64,000 bases of DNA, taken from positions 62,001 to 126,000 of the forward strand of contig JAKPNN010000021.1 in NCBI GenBank assembly GCA_029548365.1. Reading direction: 5' to 3'. The notes below the pieces were generated by a model, which had not been told where the DNA came from, ran no database searches, and saw nothing but the letters and a program-made list of their open reading frames with translations. Of the stretch, positions 55,095 to 63,166 are shown in pieces. The DNA is from Chloroflexota bacterium (lineage in GTDB: Bacteria > Chloroflexota > Anaerolineae > Anaerolineales > Anaerolineaceae). Made by a program: the position numbers and the translations under genes. The stretch's first letter is position 1; each line of letters begins with the position of its first letter.

Positions 55095-56674
55095 CAGGCA
55101 TATACCGTCCCAATCCCATTGACCATGGCTTCATAAGCCATCTGCACCTTACCATAATTGCCATCCCGGTCAAGCGCCAGCCCTCGCCCAACCCCGGTAA
55201 CAATTTGACCCAATCCAATCCTGCGCAGTTCGTCATCCAATTTTTTTAGCATTAAGGGTGCACTGCCGGGTTCTGTACTGCGTCCATCAAAAATCAGGTG
55301 CAAGTAGACTTCATTTAATTGCTGTTCCTTTGCCATTTTAATCAGCGCCAGGGGGTAGTCAATCGAGCCGTGGGAGCTCTTTTCGCTCAACAATCCGATC
55401 AAATGCAGCGCAGAACCCCGAGCTTTGACCTTCTGGATGGCTTTCAGGAAAACTGGATTGCTGGAAAAAGAGCCATTCCGCAAAGCCAGGTCCAGGCGGG
55501 TGTCATCCTGCAGCACCACCCTCCCTGCGCCAATGTTGCTGTGACCCGCCTCAGAATTGCCCGGCTTGCCAGCTTGCAGACCCACAGCTTCCCCCGATGC
55601 AGACAGGTTTGAAGACGGATATTGACTCATCAGCTCATCCCAAAAAGGAGTGTCTGCAAGATGAATGGGGTTGGTCTCATCTTTGCTGCCCAGGCCCCAA
55701 CCATCGAGGATGATCAACATTACCTGCCGGTCCGGTCCCCATACATGCCCCGGCAGAAGGTTTTTCCCCGTCATTTCGGCAGCCGGGTCCAGGCCAAGCA
55801 TCGCCAGGATCGTCGGCGCCAGGTCTGAAAGGCGACCATCCTTCGGGACAAGCCCCGTATCCGAATTTTTATCAAGCACGATCAACGGCACGAGATTGGT
55901 GGTATGAGCCACGTGTGCTTTGCCCGCGTCCGTGCGCATCAATTCAAGGTTGCCATGGTCAGCGGTGATGATCACCACCATATCCTCAGCCAGGGCAGCA
56001 GTCACCACCCGGTTAAGGTGATGATCAACGATCTCAGCACACTCAATTTTCGCTGCATCGTTGGATGTGTGCCCAATCACATCCCCATTGGCAAAATTGG
56101 TCACAATCAGCCTGTACGGGCCGCTAACGCTCCGGATCAGTTCATCTGCCACTTCTGCCAGGCTCAGTCCTGGGACCTGGTCAAAGGCCACGCCTTTAGG
56201 GGAAGGGAACCGCTTACGGGTTTCGCCTGGAAACGGTTCATTACGTCCGCCATTAAGGAAAACAGTGATATGGGCAAATTTCTCCGATTCGGAACACCGC
56301 AATTGCTGCATTCCTACCTGGCTGACCAGCTCACCCAACGTGTTTGAAACCGCGTCGGGCGCAAAGGCCACTGGTAGATGAAGGAATTTGTCATGATAGA
56401 GCGTTAAGATCACAAAATCAGATAAGTTTAACGGGACGCGTTGAAAATGCGAAAACCCATCTTCGGTAAAAGCCTCCGTTAGCTCAATTTCGCGTTCGCC
56501 ACGGCGGCAGCAGAAGATAACCCCATCCCCATCTTTCACCAACCCCACAGGTTCGCCATTATCATCAACCCGTACCAGGGGTTCCATCGAATAATCGATC
56601 TGCCCGCGGCTGTAGGCTTCCTGTACAGCGGCAGCCATTGATAGGCCTCCGAAAAAACTGTGTTCGTTATCCAT
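55094..56674 (-). CDS. Circularly permuted cofactor-independent phosphoglycerate mutase (GpmI-like)
   Basis: 526 residues whose two halves are in swapped order relative to GpmI. Residues 14-305 match the C-terminal half: GVIFCCRRGER, ANGDVIGH, ITADHGN, AHTTN and the end MTGKNLLPG. Residues 318-526 match the N-terminal half: MLIILDGWG, GKPGNSEAGHSNIGAGR, SSHGSIDY and DGRSTEP. All metal ligands are present: D198, H202, D239, H240, H257, D324 and the catalytic Ser374. Substrate-site changes are visible (DGRD to DGRS, HSH to HGS). The reading frame is unbroken. It heads the kinase-mutase block. Confidence 0.85.
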   Translation of the reverse strand: MDNEHSFFGGLSMAAAVQEAYSRGQIDYSMEPLVRVDDNGEPVGLVKDGDGVIFCCRRGEREIELTEAFTEDGFSHFQRVPLNLSDFVILTLYHDKFLHLPVAFAPDAVSNTLGELVSQVGMQQLRCSESEKFAHITVFLNGGRNEPFPGETRKRFPSPKGVAFDQVPGLSLAEVADELIRSVSGPYRLIVTNFANGDVIGHTSNDAAKIECAEIVDHHLNRVVTAALAEDMVVIITADHGNLELMRTDAGKAHVAHTTNLVPLIVLDKNSDTGLVPKDGRLSDLAPTILAMLGLDPAAEMTGKNLLPGHVWGPDRQVMLIILDGWGLGSKDETNPIHLADTPFWDELMSQYPSSNLSASGEAVGLQAGKPGNSEAGHSNIGAGRVVLQDDTRLDLALRNGSFSSNPVFLKAIQKVKARGSALHLIGLLSEKSSHGSIDYPLALIKMAKEQQLNEVYLHLIFDGRSTEPGSAPLMLKKLDDELRRIGLGQIVTGVGRGLALDRDGNYGKVQMAYEAMVNGIGTVYA

Positions 56675-56698
56675 AGTATTTATTTTCTTTTTTAAACC

Positions 56699-57454
56699 CT
56701 ATTCGTCTAAGCCGTCCAGATTGATGTGGGGGCTTTCTGGAAAGAGTGTCAGTAAATCCTCAAAGTTGTGCAGGACAACATTGGGCTGGTTATCTTCAGT
56801 GACCTCAATCTGGGCCAGTTTTTCAGGTTGATTGATGATCACCGAAAGACCAAAACCTGCCGCATGAGTACCGGTCACATCCCTGTTCAGGTTGTCACCA
56901 ATGTAAGCGCAGTTCTCCGGGCTGACACCGATTTCCCTGGCCGCATGGTCATAAATAGCAGGGTCGGGTTTACGTATTCCTAAAACCGAGGATAAGACCA
57001 CCGATTTGAAATATTGTGCCAGCCCATCTTTTTCAAGCCATTCGGGAATTTCCCGTGTGCCGATTAAATTGCTGATGATGCCCAGGATATAGCCGCGTTG
57101 GTGTAATGTTTTGATCACCGCTTCCATACCCTGCCCTAAAACGCGGTTTCCACCGGCTTGCCGGTATTGGTAGGTCAGTTCTTCGCCGAGAGGAGCGATT
57201 TTTTCTGCGGGAAGCTCCGGCACCAACCAGCGTGTCCATAATTCAGCATCCGGAGCTTCGCGCATGGTTTCAAACGCCCAGTCTCGATAGCCTTGATAGC
57301 GTTCATTTAACTGGGCGTAAACAGTGTCTGGGTCTTCATCCGCACCGATCAGCTCCGCAATCCGCTGTTTGGCAGCCAACTGGTGGGCTTCATCCTTGAC
57401 CACAAATCGAAGGGTGTTGCCAAGGTCAAAAAAGACCGCAGAAATTTCAGGCAT
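56699..57454 (-). CDS. HAD-superfamily protein with DxGNT motif
   Basis: A 251-residue single-domain HAD protein: FFDLGNTLRF (nucleophile Asp kept, second Asp Gly), IISNLIG, GIRKPDPAIY, and GDNLNRDVTGTHAAG. Similar to the gene before it and to the HAD parts of the fusions. The start overlaps the upstream HAD gene by 8 bases. Confidence 0.85.
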   Translation of the reverse strand: MPEISAVFFDLGNTLRFVVKDEAHQLAAKQRIAELIGADEDPDTVYAQLNERYQGYRDWAFETMREAPDAELWTRWLVPELPAEKIAPLGEELTYQYRQAGGNRVLGQGMEAVIKTLHQRGYILGIISNLIGTREIPEWLEKDGLAQYFKSVVLSSVLGIRKPDPAIYDHAAREIGVSPENCAYIGDNLNRDVTGTHAAGFGLSVIINQPEKLAQIEVTEDNQPNVVLHNFEDLLTLFPESPHINLDGLDE

Positions 57455-58187
57455 CCTGGTTCCTCGGCGGGAAGATGTCCAAAAGTTCGTCGATCCTGGT
57501 AATGGTCCGGTCGGGATTAATCAATACATCCTCCGGCATTTTCCTCAAGGTATCCGGCTCTTCAATCAAGATCATCAGCCCATATCCAGCCTCCCGCGTG
57601 CCCTGGATATCCCGTAAGGGATTGTCGCCCAGATAAGCGCATTTGGCAGGGTCAACACCAATTTCCCGGGACGCCAGTAAGAATATTTCAGGATTGGGTT
57701 TCCGAAGTGCAACAATGGAGGAAAGTATCACTGTTGAAAAATATTCCCTGACCTCATCTTCCTCCATCCAGTCCGGGATCTCTGTTTCGGTAATGGTGTT
57801 GGCAATAAGCCCCAATTTATATCCACGGCGATGAAGTTCAATGATGGTTTCCTTAACACCTTCTCGCGGCACCCGTCGGCCTTTAATATCCCGCCAATGG
57901 CGGGTAAGTTTGCTTGCCTGTGGAGCGATCAATTCTTCAGGATAATCAGGCAGCATCCACTTTGACCATAATTCAGTTTCTCTCACGTCCAACAGGATGG
58001 TTTTAGCCCGTTTTCGATAGACCTTATAACGATCTTTAAGCATTGAAATAAACTCATCCAGGGGCTGTTCTGCACCGACTGCAGTATGCAGATCTTCTGC
58101 AGCCTTTTGAGAAAACTCAGGATCTTTAATCACAATGCGCAAAGTGTTTCCGACATCCAAAAAAATGGCTTCAATATTGGGATTCAT
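57447..58187 (-). CDS. HAD-superfamily protein, first gene of the minus-strand operon
   Basis: About 246 residues from ATG 58187 (MNPNIEAIFLDVGNTL), with GGAGG 6 bases upstream; a longer frame to 58289 includes the promoter and is rejected. Motifs are LDVGNTL, IANTITE, ALRKPNPEIF and GDNPLRDIQGTREAG. As in the other HAD genes of this operon, the second Asp of DxDxT is absent. Confidence 0.86.
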   Translation of the reverse strand: MNPNIEAIFLDVGNTLRIVIKDPEFSQKAAEDLHTAVGAEQPLDEFISMLKDRYKVYRKRAKTILLDVRETELWSKWMLPDYPEELIAPQASKLTRHWRDIKGRRVPREGVKETIIELHRRGYKLGLIANTITETEIPDWMEEDEVREYFSTVILSSIVALRKPNPEIFLLASREIGVDPAKCAYLGDNPLRDIQGTREAGYGLMILIEEPDTLRKMPEDVLINPDRTITRIDELLDIFPPRNQDA

Positions 58188-58230
58188 GTTACCTCCGTTT
58201 GATTTAAGATGACTTTCAAAAGGTTGACGT

Positions 58231-58248
58231 TGTGAAAGTTTCCTTTCA
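58231..58248. promoter_or_regulatory. Probable operator of the minus-strand operon (RpiR-type)
   Basis: TGTGAAAGTTTCCTTTCA contains the inverted repeat TGAAAG-TTTC-CTTTCA (58233-58248), lying at the predicted transcription start of the minus-strand operon. Its first 12 bases match the site at the rpiR promoter. Confidence 0.55.
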
Positions 58249-58255
58249 TTTGTCG

Positions 58256-58284
58256 ATTTTACACCAGATTTTGGTTTTTTGCAA
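58256..58284 (-). promoter_or_regulatory. Promoter of the minus-strand operon
   Basis: On the minus strand TTGCAA (58279-58284) and TAAAAT (58256-58261) with a 17-base spacer; the start of transcription would fall near 58249. Confidence 0.6.
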
Positions 58285-58303
58285 GGCAATTTTCAAAATG
58301 GTA

Positions 58304-58332
58304 TTGACAAAGCATCCATTCTTGTGTAAACT
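58304..58332 (+). promoter_or_regulatory. Promoter of the lacI-uxaE operon
   Basis: Perfect -35 TTGACA (58304-58309), a 17-base spacer and -10 TAAACT (58327-58332); the transcript would begin at about 58339. Confidence 0.72.
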
Positions 58333-58340
58333 TATAGTCA

Positions 58341-58356
58341 TTGCACACGTGTGCAA
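58341..58356. promoter_or_regulatory. LacI-type operator, 16-bp perfect palindrome
   Basis: TTGCACACGTGTGCAA is a perfect palindrome with a central CG, the shape bound by LacI-family dimers. It covers the first transcribed bases of the plus operon and ends next to the ribosome site of the LacI gene, so autoregulation is likely. Confidence 0.85.
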
Positions 58357-58365
58357 AGGAAAAAA

Positions 58366-59400
58366 ATGGCAACTACCATAAAAACCATCGCAAAAATAAC
58401 CGGCGTGTCCCATTCTACGGTCTCCAGAGCCCTCAGAGGCAGCCCCCTGGTCGCAGATGTCACTGCCGAACGCATCCGGATAGCCGCAGAGCAACTGGAC
58501 TATCTGCCCAGCGCAGCCGCCCGCAGCTTGAAGACCAAGCGGACTCATGTTTTGGGTGTTATCCTCAGTGGCATTGCGGATCCTTTCTTCAGCGAGGTAT
58601 TAAATGGTATCGAAGGCGCCGCCCATGCTGCCGGTTACAGCCTGTTTATCGGCTCTTCCAATCATGACGCAGACAAAGAAGCGCGAATTGTCCAGACCAT
58701 GCTCGAGCAGCGCATCGATGGTGGCATCATTTGCTCCACGCCGGTGAGCATTGAGCGCTGGCGGCAATTCCCAACCGATCGATTTCCAATCGTAGTGATC
58801 AATAACCAGGCTGCTGATCATTACAATTTCTCCATTTACCACGATGATATCGATGGCAGCCGCCAGCTCGCGCGCCACTTGATTGAGCTCGGCCACAGAA
58901 AAATTGCCTATCTGGGTAATTCACATTCAGGGAAAACCACCCTCGACCGTTTGAGCGGCCTGCAAGAAGAAATGGAATTCCAGGGGCTGTCTGTTGCCCC
59001 TGATCAAATTCACCATGCACCTGGCGGATCTCTGCAGATGGGCGCCGAAGGCATGAACTACTTTCTCAACCTGCCCCATCCACCGACCGCGGTGATGTGC
59101 TTCAACGATTTGCTCGCCATTGGCGCGTTAAAAGCCTGCCGCCAGGCTGGCGTTCGCGTTCCGGATGAGATCTCAGTCACCGGCTTTGACAATATCGCCT
59201 TCTCTGAATTCTCAGTGCCTCCGTTGACAACCCTCGATCAGCCAAAATATGAGATTGGGCGTCAAGCTGCACAATTGCTGTTGAGTTTGCTTTCAGAAGA
59301 GTCCGGCCTCCACAGTCACACACAGGGCGTCAAGGTACTTAAAGGAAGGTTGTTGGTCAGAGCTACTACTGCAAAGCCAAGGAAAAAGGAAACGCTGTGA
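58366..59400 (+). CDS. LacI-family transcriptional regulator
   Basis: About 344 residues from ATG 58366 (AAAGGA upstream); an in-frame GTG at 58351 lies inside the operator. It has an N-terminal helix-turn-helix (TIKTIAKITGVSHSTVSRAL) with the hinge SAAARSLKTKRT. A sugar-binding-protein-like effector domain follows (VMCFNDLLAIGALKACR, SVTGFDNIAFSE). It is expected to repress the operon it heads until a sugar acid or polyol is present. It overlaps the next gene by 4 bases. Confidence 0.93.
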   Translation: MATTIKTIAKITGVSHSTVSRALRGSPLVADVTAERIRIAAEQLDYLPSAAARSLKTKRTHVLGVILSGIADPFFSEVLNGIEGAAHAAGYSLFIGSSNHDADKEARIVQTMLEQRIDGGIICSTPVSIERWRQFPTDRFPIVVINNQAADHYNFSIYHDDIDGSRQLARHLIELGHRKIAYLGNSHSGKTTLDRLSGLQEEMEFQGLSVAPDQIHHAPGGSLQMGAEGMNYFLNLPHPPTAVMCFNDLLAIGALKACRQAGVRVPDEISVTGFDNIAFSEFSVPPLTTLDQPKYEIGRQAAQLLLSLLSEESGLHSHTQGVKVLKGRLLVRATTAKPRKKETL

Positions 59401-60857
59401 GAAACGACTTCGAAGATCTGAAGATCATTGAAAGCTCCCTGGTCGCTGATAAGGATGCAGCTTATGCACTTTTGCATGATGATGGTGAGTTCAAGTTAGC
59501 CATTCTCGAAACAGGCGTGGGTGACTGGCAGGGAGAACGCACCCCAAAAAACACGCATTACCTGGTGATTGCCCCCAAAACCCCGCATAATACAGCGCTT
59601 CTGAGAAAAAGACTTCCCTGGCTAAATCCCGGTTTATTGGGACTGCGCACCTCAGCCGGAATGGGCGACCGTCTGGGCTGGGCAACGCCCGGGCACATCC
59701 GTGCTGTGCGGCGAGTAGGCGGCAAAATTTCCCCGATTTTTGCTCAGCAATCCATCCGCGAGATGAGCCGCACCAGCCGGACCGCCCAGCAGGTCATCGA
59801 TGATGCCGTTTGGGGCGTCTTCCAAGAATCCTGGCAGGATGGGTTTGGCGCTGATGCCGACCACCTGAAAACTGAAGCGGATATCGACACTTGCCTGCAA
59901 GCGGGGTTCACCTTTTACACCATCGACCCCGGCGAACATGTCGACAATCGCGCTGAAGGCGCCTCGCGATCCACATTACGTGAATTAGCCGCCCTATTAA
60001 ATGAAGACATCAGCCCTAAAGCGAGCGGTTTACTGGATAAATCCATCAATATCGAAGGTCACGAACTGGTCTTTGATGAAGCGCGACTGCTCAAAGCTGT
60101 GGTGAAATACGGAAAAGCCGTGGCGCATGTAGCCAGGATGTACCACCACCTCATCGATCGCGCGGGCAGCCACCCTGTTGAATTGGAAGTCTCTGTTGAT
60201 GAAACCGCGCAACCCACAAGCATGCTCGAACATGCCTATATCGCCAGCGAACTGAAGCGATTGGGCGTTAACTGGGTCAGCCTGGCACCCCGTTATTGCG
60301 GTCATTTCCCCAAAGGCGTGGATTATATCGGGGACCCTCAAGCTTTTGAAGCTGATATCGCCCGCCATGCAGCTGTCGCCCGCCACTTTGGTCCTTACAA
60401 ACTCAGCTTACATTCAGGGTCAGACAAGTTCAGCGTTTACGAAGCAGCCATGCGGCAGACACACGGCCTGGTCCACCTGAAAACAGCCGGCACAAGTTAC
60501 CTGGAAGCGCTGCGCACCATTGCAGAGCAGGATGTCAATTTCTTCAAAGAAATTTATAGCTTTGCCCGAGAGCGTTACACGGTCGATCGGGTTAGCTATG
60601 ACGTGTTCGGTGAGCTTGAGAACGCGCCTCACCCCGAGCAGGTCACAGATTGGCCCGCACTATTAGATCAATTTGATGCGCGTCAGATATTACATGTCAC
60701 CTTTGGCTCAGTTCTGAACGAACGCAACCCGGAAGGCCATTTTCGCTTTTATACCGATTTTGCCAGGATCATCAAATCCAACCGGGAGCTGTATGCCTTA
60801 AATTTGGAAAAGCATTTTATCAAACATTTGCAACCTTTTGCTAATCCCTTAGCTTAA
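59397..60857 (+). CDS. uxaE: Tagaturonate epimerase (UxaE) family protein
   Basis: A 486-residue TIM-barrel epimerase that interconverts D-tagaturonate and D-fructuronate in Thermotoga and relatives. The segment QQVIDDAVWGVFQESW followed by GFGADADHLKT is characteristic as I recall the family. Later motifs include LEVSVDETAQPT and LSLHSGSDKFSVY. GTG start within the lacI stop (GTGA overlap). It would link inositol or hexuronate degradation to the fructuronate branch. Confidence 0.85.
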   Translation: MRNDFEDLKIIESSLVADKDAAYALLHDDGEFKLAILETGVGDWQGERTPKNTHYLVIAPKTPHNTALLRKRLPWLNPGLLGLRTSAGMGDRLGWATPGHIRAVRRVGGKISPIFAQQSIREMSRTSRTAQQVIDDAVWGVFQESWQDGFGADADHLKTEADIDTCLQAGFTFYTIDPGEHVDNRAEGASRSTLRELAALLNEDISPKASGLLDKSINIEGHELVFDEARLLKAVVKYGKAVAHVARMYHHLIDRAGSHPVELEVSVDETAQPTSMLEHAYIASELKRLGVNWVSLAPRYCGHFPKGVDYIGDPQAFEADIARHAAVARHFGPYKLSLHSGSDKFSVYEAAMRQTHGLVHLKTAGTSYLEALRTIAEQDVNFFKEIYSFARERYTVDRVSYDVFGELENAPHPEQVTDWPALLDQFDARQILHVTFGSVLNERNPEGHFRFYTDFARIIKSNRELYALNLEKHFIKHLQPFANPLA

Positions 60858-60896
60858 TTGGTCAACAAAAAATATTTTAGATAAAGGAGAATTATC

Positions 60897-61940
60897 ATGG
60901 AAAAAATGAAAGCACTTGTATTGAAAGACGTTGGAAAACTGGTCTTTGAAGACCGGCCTATTCCCCAGGTTAAAGACCCTGATGATGTTGTTCTGAAAAT
61001 TAAAGCCGTGGGTATCTGCGGAACAGACCTGAAAATTGTGGAAGGCAAGCACCACTACAAACTCGACACCGTCCTTGGTCACGAATTTTGTGGAGAGGTC
61101 GTGGATATTGGTACTCACGTACATCATATCAAAGTCGGTGACCGCGTGGCTGTTGACAATAACATTCGCTGTGGTTTTTGTGAATTTTGCCGGATGGGAC
61201 TCACCAGCCAGTGTGTTGACATCAAAACCAGCGCCCTGGGCGTGATGCGTGATGGCGGTTATGCTGAATACACCATCGTCCCGGAAAAACAATGCTACGT
61301 TCTGCCTGATGAAATTGACGACGTCGCTGGCACCCAGGTGGAAACCCTGGCAACCGTCGTTAATGGCATGAATGCTCTGCAGATGCTGCCCTACGATTAC
61401 GTGCATGTGATTGGTTTTGGGCCCATCGGTTACCTTTTTGCCCAATTTGCTAAAAACATTGCCGTCAAAGTCTCTGTATCCGAGATTGACCCCTTCCGGC
61501 TTGACCTGGCGCACAAATGTGGGCTGACTGCCTGGAACCCACACGAAGTCGACCTGGTAGAGAAGGTCAACGAGTTCACCTATGGCAGCAAAGCTGACAT
61601 TGTCATCGAAGCGACCGGCAACGGTTTTGAAGAAGCTTTGAAGATCGTCACCCCGGGCGGAACAATTTTACCCTTCGGCATGGATTCCAGTATCACCACC
61701 ACCATTGTCCCTAACCAGATTACCCGCTGGGCAACCAAGATCATCGGCCTGTACCTGGGTCAGAACACCATGCTGCCTTCCGTTCGTATTTTCCGGGAAA
61801 ACACCCTGGATATGAGCCAGTTCTACACCAAAGTCATTCCTCTTGAGGAAGGTCCCAGTGCTTTCAAAGACCTCGGCCTGGATCTCGACACGCTTACCCG
61901 CGGACCCAAGAGCGCCATGAAAATCGTCATGATTCCTTAA
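60897..61940 (+). CDS. Zinc-dependent polyol/sugar dehydrogenase (MDR family)
   Basis: A 347-residue medium-chain dehydrogenase. The catalytic zinc site is GICGTDLK and GHEFCGEV; the structural zinc Cys residues are in RCGFCEFCRMGLTSQC. The cofactor-binding region has VIGFGPIGYL. AAAGGAGA precedes the start. By context it oxidises inositol or an inositol-derived polyol, but sorbitol- and threonine-type dehydrogenases look similar. Confidence 0.88.
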   Translation: MEKMKALVLKDVGKLVFEDRPIPQVKDPDDVVLKIKAVGICGTDLKIVEGKHHYKLDTVLGHEFCGEVVDIGTHVHHIKVGDRVAVDNNIRCGFCEFCRMGLTSQCVDIKTSALGVMRDGGYAEYTIVPEKQCYVLPDEIDDVAGTQVETLATVVNGMNALQMLPYDYVHVIGFGPIGYLFAQFAKNIAVKVSVSEIDPFRLDLAHKCGLTAWNPHEVDLVEKVNEFTYGSKADIVIEATGNGFEEALKIVTPGGTILPFGMDSSITTTIVPNQITRWATKIIGLYLGQNTMLPSVRIFRENTLDMSQFYTKVIPLEEGPSAFKDLGLDLDTLTRGPKSAMKIVMIP

Positions 61941-62008
61941 TCTCCGTCCTTAATCACTTGGGATGAACGATGAAGAATTCATGAACGAAGAAAAAAAGGA
62001 GCACCATA

Positions 62009-63133
62009 ATGCCTGATAAACCAATCCCTCAAGGATTATTACCCACCAGCGAACCTGACCTGTTTTTTGAAGACAATCCTGTCGGGCGCTTGAAAAAATC
62101 GGTTTGGGAAGCCAGCGATGCCGAAATCGACGCAATTTTGGAAGATTACGGTATCCCATCTCCCGTCGAGTGGGCAAAACCTGGCTCGTATATTCAAACC
62201 ACCACCCGCTGGCAGGTGGAAGCCAACCGTAAGAAAAATGACGTTGTCTTCATTCCCGTTGGCTGCACCGAGCTGCACGGACAGCATCTGCCCAGCGCGG
62301 CTGACACCCTGTACGTCAGCGCCATCTGCGAAGGTGTGCGCCGGTTCACCGCCAAACGCGGCGCCCCGGTCAACCTGGCTTTGCCGCCGCTCAACTATGG
62401 CGGACATCCCTACCACCACTTGGGCATGCCCGGCACGGTCATCGTGCGGGAACACGTGGTGCGCGAGATGATGATCGATGTCATGTTGGGCTTGTGGAAT
62501 GATGGTTTCCGGAAGCAGTTAATCGTCAATAACCATGGCCAGCTGTGGATGCTTGAATCCGCTGTGCAGGAATTCCAAAAACGCTACCAGTTGCCGGGTA
62601 TCTTCCGTGTAATCGACTGGCACCGCGGCGTGCGTGAATTTTTCCGCTCCGATGACCGCGGCGGCACCATGAGTACGAACTTTGTCCACGCTGACGAATC
62701 AGAAACATCGTTGAGCCTGCTGCTACACCCCGAAATGGTAGACATGGACTATGCCGTGGATACCGAGGGCATCAGCTACCTGCCAGAAGGTCATTTCGAC
62801 AAATCCGTCGACCCCTTTGGTCGGCCCAGCCGCTGGTCTGAAGGCGAAGGTCACTTTGCAATTGAAATTGCAGCCACACCCGAAGGCGTTGTGGGTAAGG
62901 CTAAATCTGGCGCTGCCCAAAAAGCCAAGCGGCCGATGGCAGCCATCCTCAAATACTTAACCCTGTGGCACGATGATGTTTTGGATGCCTTCCCGGCAGG
63001 CGAGGTTCCCCCGGTAGAAAAAGTGACCCTGCGCACAGAAAAGGACATGGAGCCCTACTTGCGTGAACCCCTGAGCGAAGGTTGGAAGACAGTCTACGGT
63101 ATCCCGCGCATTGGTCAGGGCACCGAAGTCTGA
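62009..63133 (+). CDS. Creatininase-fold hydrolase, IolN-like
   Basis: A 374-residue member of the creatininase superfamily: PVGCTELHGQHLPSAAD (metal ligands), YGGHPYHHLGMPGT, NNHGQLWML and HADESETSLSLL. In Thermotoga the family member IolN hydrolyses a diketo-inositol ring to 5-keto-L-gluconate. The flanking dehydrogenases support that role here over creatinine hydrolysis. AAGGAG lies 9 bases before the start. Confidence 0.84.
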   Translation: MPDKPIPQGLLPTSEPDLFFEDNPVGRLKKSVWEASDAEIDAILEDYGIPSPVEWAKPGSYIQTTTRWQVEANRKKNDVVFIPVGCTELHGQHLPSAADTLYVSAICEGVRRFTAKRGAPVNLALPPLNYGGHPYHHLGMPGTVIVREHVVREMMIDVMLGLWNDGFRKQLIVNNHGQLWMLESAVQEFQKRYQLPGIFRVIDWHRGVREFFRSDDRGGTMSTNFVHADESETSLSLLLHPEMVDMDYAVDTEGISYLPEGHFDKSVDPFGRPSRWSEGEGHFAIEIAATPEGVVGKAKSGAAQKAKRPMAAILKYLTLWHDDVLDAFPAGEVPPVEKVTLRTEKDMEPYLREPLSEGWKTVYGIPRIGQGTEV

Positions 63134-63166
63134 TAATCGCCCTGATTAGAATGAAGGAGACTGATA

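Noticed and set aside
58188-58289. Longer N-terminus for the first HAD gene of the minus operon
   Set aside because: The extension covers the predicted promoter and operator, and GGAGG sits just before ATG 58187.
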